DNA from: Streptomyces chilikensis
GTDB lineage: Bacteria; Actinomycetota; Actinomycetes; Streptomycetales; Streptomycetaceae
DNA: 41,704 nucleotides
Direction: 5' to 3'
Assembly (NCBI RefSeq): GCF_001642695.1
Contig: NZ_LWCC02000142.1
Coordinates: forward strand, 1-41,704
The notes beneath the pieces were generated by a model that was given only the letters and a program-made list of their open reading frames with translations, had not been told where the DNA came from and did no database searches. Made by a program: the position numbers and the translations under genes. Of this stretch, positions 39,217 through 41,704 are shown piece by piece; position 1 is the stretch's first letter; each line of letters starts with the position of its first letter.

Positions 39217-39909
39217 TCACCGTGATGCTTCGTATGCCTCGCGAATGGCTGCGGGGACACGTCCGCGGTCGTTGACCGGGTAGCCGTTCGCACGAGCCCA
39301 GACGCGTACGGGTTCATCCTCCGGACGCGGATCGCGCCCGCGGACCCTGCCAGGTCCGCCCCAGGCGCCCGAGGAAACTCCCTCGAGCTGGTCGGCCACG
39401 TCCTGGAAGAAGGCGAACAACGAGGCGTACTCGCGTTCTTCGGGGAACGACCCCTCCCTCCACGACCCCACCGTACCGGTGCTCGTGTTCACGAACGTCC
39501 CATGGACACCGTCGCGCTCCGAGACGATCGGCACCCACTCCCTGCGCCAGGACGGGTGGTCGGTGCCTCCGGACGGCGCCGATTCCTCCGTGGCCATCTT
39601 GTGGAGGTAGACCCGCTCGAGGTCCATGAGGCCCAGCAGGAGTCCGCCACCGGGGAGGACGCCCGGGCAGCCCAGCGCCACCAGAGCCGATCCGGTACGA
39701 GGCTGCCGGCCCGCATCGATGTCGTGCGTCAGAAGCCACTGCCGCAGCTGCTCCGGCAGTTCCAGGCCCATGCGCAGTTCGGCGTCACGGATGGCCGCCG
39801 GGCTCCCCGGGCCTCCGAGAGCGGCGAACACCTCAGGAGCATGATGCTCGAGCCACGCGGTCACCCGGCTCCACGCATGCCGCACGCCTTCTGCCCTTTG
39901 ATGGTCCAT
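39217..39909 (-). CDS. SMI1/KNR4 domain fused to Lsr2-type DNA-binding domain
   Basis: 230 residues from ATG 39909 (weak ribosome site; the frame is open further upstream). Residues 11-180 are SUKH/SMI1-like: SRVTAWLEHHAPEVFAALGG, IRDAELRMGLELPEQLRQWL, LLGLMDLERVYL, WVPIVSERDGVHGTFVNTST, GTVGSWREGSFPEEREYASL, FAFFQDVADQLE. Residues 198-230 are a C-terminal Lsr2 module: VRVWARANGYPVNDRGRVPA, AIREAYEASR, including the RGR (215-217) that inserts into the DNA minor groove. Lsr2 silences AT-rich foreign DNA; SUKH proteins are toxin-immunity proteins. A fusion could be a DNA-tethered immunity factor or a regulator. It converges on a RelE-type TA pair and an IS remnant. Confidence 0.8.
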   Translation of the reverse strand: MDHQRAEGVRHAWSRVTAWLEHHAPEVFAALGGPGSPAAIRDAELRMGLELPEQLRQWLLTHDIDAGRQPRTGSALVALGCPGVLPGGGLLLGLMDLERVYLHKMATEESAPSGGTDHPSWRREWVPIVSERDGVHGTFVNTSTGTVGSWREGSFPEEREYASLFAFFQDVADQLEGVSSGAWGGPGRVRGRDPRPEDEPVRVWARANGYPVNDRGRVPAAIREAYEASR

Positions 39910-40279
39910 GGACAGACGACCGTACTCAATGCCGAGGACAGCGCATGTCCCAGCCGCGTCGTCGTACGCCAGTCGCGACGCCCAGCACTCCGGCCACTTC
40001 CGGTACGCGCTCCAGCTCACCCCGTTCACCATCGGCGGCATCCCGTAAGCCGGCCGGTACGGCTCGACCGGCCGGAGCGGGCGCATCCGCCCCGGTGACG
40101 CCTTCTCCCACAACGGTCCCCTGGGCCTGTCCACGAAAACGACGGTCGACGTGGACAGGCCTTCAACTGCGGGCAGGAGCCACCACCACCTCACCGACGG
40201 AACCGGCCGCGCCTCGGAGCCGCGGGCGCGGCCGAGGGAACAGTCGTTCCGGTTCCGGGCCGGGGTGGCGGAGGAAGTG
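39910..40279. other. region between the fusion gene and the DUF6518 gene
   Basis: 370 bp. It contains the inverted repeat at 40124-40161. The minus frame in line with the fusion gene stays open to 40194 but shows no domain, so I treat it as non-coding. Confidence 0.4.
40124..40161 (-). terminator. 12-bp inverted repeat after the DUF6518 gene
   Basis: Perfect arms ggcctgtccacg (40124-40135) and cgtggacaggcc (40150-40161) around a 14-base loop, about 120 bp beyond the stop of the minus-strand membrane gene. It could be a terminator or an operator for the downstream fusion gene. Confidence 0.45.
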
Positions 40280-40939
40280 TCAGCCGAGGAGCGTCGTCAG
40301 GATCAGCTGGTAGAAGAGGAGGTAGGCCAGCAGCGAGAAGGGAACGGCGGTCAGGAGGGTCAGTGCGCGTTCCTTGAGGGTGCGGCCCATGAGCAGCGAC
40401 ACGAGGATCGCGACGGCGAGGCACGCCCACGCCTGGGGGGCGTAGTGCAGGACCCAGGCGTAGTGGAGGGCCTCCGTGCCGAAGACGCCCGCGAGGGCGG
40501 CGAGGCCGATGACGCGGTGGCGCGGGTCGGCGCCTCGCCACCAGGAACCCGCCACCCCGAACAGGGGGCCGGCCATGAACGCCATCCCCAGCCAGACCAG
40601 GGGAGCGAACAGGGAGCCCATGCCGTCGCGCGCGATTTCCGCGTAGGCGTAGTAACCGACGACGAGACCGGACTCGGCGCACAGACCCGCGACGGCGGCC
40701 GCGGGCAGGCCGGCCCGCCGGGCCATCAGCGCGCCGGCGGCGAACGCGGCGACGGACCAGACCGCACCGGAGTTGGCGATCTGGTTCCAGGCCCCCGGCA
40801 GCCAGCCCTGGGCCAGGTTGGTCAGTACGCCGAGAAGGAGCCCGCCGGCGAACGCCGACGCCGTGGCGGAGACCCGGACCCTTCCTCTCGTGCCGGGCAC
40901 GGAGGCGGGGACAGGGGATGTGTCCATGGTGGTGCTCAC
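40280..40939 (-). CDS. DUF6518-like multi-pass membrane protein
   Basis: 219 residues from GTG 40939 (GGAAAAGACG ahead; ATG 40927 is an alternative). Six or so helices: ASAFAGGLLLGVLTNLAQG, VWSVAAFAAGALMARRAGLP, VAGLCAESGLVVGYYAYAEI, PLVWLGMAFMAGPLFGVAGS, IGLAALAGVFGTEALHYAWV, AWACLAVAILVSLLMGRT and LTLLTAVPFSLLAYLLFYQ. The layout corresponds to the DUF6518 family of actinobacteria. No catalytic motif. Function unknown; its neighbours give no hint. Confidence 0.8.
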   Translation of the reverse strand: MSTTMDTSPVPASVPGTRGRVRVSATASAFAGGLLLGVLTNLAQGWLPGAWNQIANSGAVWSVAAFAAGALMARRAGLPAAAVAGLCAESGLVVGYYAYAEIARDGMGSLFAPLVWLGMAFMAGPLFGVAGSWWRGADPRHRVIGLAALAGVFGTEALHYAWVLHYAPQAWACLAVAILVSLLMGRTLKERALTLLTAVPFSLLAYLLFYQLILTTLLG

Positions 40940-41361
40940 CGTCTTTTCCGAGGCTTGCGGGGCTCACGCCCCCTGGTGCGGTGGTAAGGACGCACGGGTG
41001 CGGTGTCGCGTTGCTCCGACCTGCACGGTCTCGGAGCGATGTCCCCCGGCATACCGAGAGGGAGTCCACCCCGGGCGTTCACAGCTGTTCGAATGCTGCG
41101 GCTGAGGGCGACACCGGTCGCCCGGGCCGGCGGGGGCACTCAGCGGGGCTTGCTCGATGCGCCGGAGAGCGCGGCCACCACCAGGGCCAGGGCGCTGGCT
41201 GTGGTCAGCAGAACGTTCAGCATGTCTCTGCGACTGCCCCTCCGCGGCCGCGGCATATCTTGTCGGCCGTGCGGCGCCCGAACGGGCGCAGCGTGGTGGG
41301 GCGAAGCGGTGTCCGGACTTCTGCGTTCCTGTGCGTTGAACCAACGGACTGACTGATCGTT
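40940..41361. other. region without a firm gene; one tiny hydrophobic ORF
   Basis: About 420 bp. On the minus strand 41140-41223 encodes 27 residues, MLNVLLTTASALALVVAALS followed by GASSKPR, a single hydrophobic helix with GGAGGGG about 13 bases ahead. This might be a small membrane peptide; evidence is thin. Confidence 0.3.
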
Positions 41362-41640
41362 TCAAAACGAGGTTCGGAGTCGTCCCGAGCGGATGATGTC
41401 GCAAGCGAGTTGGAGGAGACCGGGGCGGAGGTCGGCGCGTATCCCGTGCGGGTGCGCAGCCGTCCGGACTGTGGAGCCGGGCGAAGTTCTGCTCGGCGAC
41501 CCAGCGGGTCCTGCCCGGCCCTGAGCCGTGCGAAGTGACACGGCGGGCGATCCGAGGGCTGGGCGGGAGCAGCGGGGCGATGCGCTCACCCAGGCCATCA
41601 GGCGCGGGGTCGTCCGGCGGCCACCGCCGAATGCGCCCAC
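41362..41640 (-). pseudogene. IS5-family transposase, internally deleted
   Basis: The N-terminal piece reads DDPAPDGLGERIAPLLPPSP (IS5: DxLWERIAPLLPP). It is joined almost at once to the C-terminal piece GPGRTRWVAEQNFARLHS (RWVVERTFAWLH), where the catalytic Glu is still in place as VAEQ. A frameshift leads to GIRADLRPGLLQLACDIIRS and GRLRTSF, stop (RADLHxGLLxLACxIICxRRLRTSF). Most of the protein is deleted. Confidence 0.7.
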
Positions 41641-41704
41641 GGTGTCTCACGGGAGGCCACCTGGCCCGATCCCGCCGTCCGCCCGCGAAGCGCGGGCGGA
41701 CGGC

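Noticed and set aside
1-41704. Search for tRNA, rRNA, integrase-attachment sites or plasmid origins
   Set aside because: No tRNA-like cloverleaf with GTTCGANNC arm, no rRNA, no intact integrase and no replication gene was recognised.

Overview
The window is very GC-rich, with strong third-position G/C, GTG and TTG starts, GGAGG-type ribosome sites, many ATGA/GTGA stop-start overlaps and Streptomyces-like protein families (DevR/OsdR, Lsr2 C-terminus, EACC1, CBM13 lectins, SpoIIE-type PP2C, DUF6518). It is most likely chromosomal DNA of a Streptomyces or close relative. The density of insertion-sequence remnants and broken genes suggests an accessory region such as a chromosome arm (inference).

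Layout. 1-3250: a dormancy/redox island on the minus strand: a CBS-domain protein cut by the window edge, a DoxX-like membrane protein with a possible DevR-type box upstream, decayed universal-stress and OsmC genes, and an intact DevR/DosR (OsdR)-type response regulator. An IS5 remnant lies just upstream of devR. 3876-9540: a minus-strand series that reads, in transcription order, ABC exporter, 65-aa small ORF, APH-like kinase, 90-aa small ORF, SAM methyltransferase, MazG-like protein, NUDIX fragment, SMI1/KNR4 protein. Most junctions in it overlap, so much of it is probably one translationally coupled operon. 10090-15200: an EACC1 protein followed by a 1542-aa caspase/nSTAND NTPase/WD40 protein, a predicted conflict or cell-suicide system. 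15451-16542: divergent MerR regulator and ABM-like protein. 16740-19250: a graveyard of IS110, IS3 and IS21 pieces among truncated host genes. 19247-20133: RidA and a divergent HxlR regulator. 20582-23491: broken GH43 gene and an intact secreted GH27 alpha-galactosidase with a CBM13 lectin, under two identical LacI-type operators. 24187-25320: fragments, including the C-terminus of a GH65 enzyme. 25677-28389: membrane SpoIIE-type phosphatase and a lone cytochrome P450. 28931-33270: GNAT-like protein, Spo0M fragment, small helix-hairpin-helix protein, two overlapping CNNM/CorC-type membrane proteins behind a structured leader, and a cold-shock protein. 33651-37589: ferric-reductase-like membrane protein, a second membrane protein, a PepSY membrane protein, a large palindromic terminator, then a cobalamin riboswitch ahead of a (2Fe-2S) ferredoxin-like protein. 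37824-41640: small zinc-ribbon protein, RelE-type toxin-antitoxin pair, an SMI1/KNR4-Lsr2 fusion, a DUF6518 membrane protein and more transposase remnants.

The strongest candidates for an unusual system are the EACC1-caspase-STAND-WD40 pair, the exporter/kinase/methyltransferase operon with two related small ORFs, and the SMI1-Lsr2 fusion beside a toxin-antitoxin pair. No tRNA, rRNA or CRISPR array was seen. All family assignments come from reading the sequence by eye; none was checked against a database.
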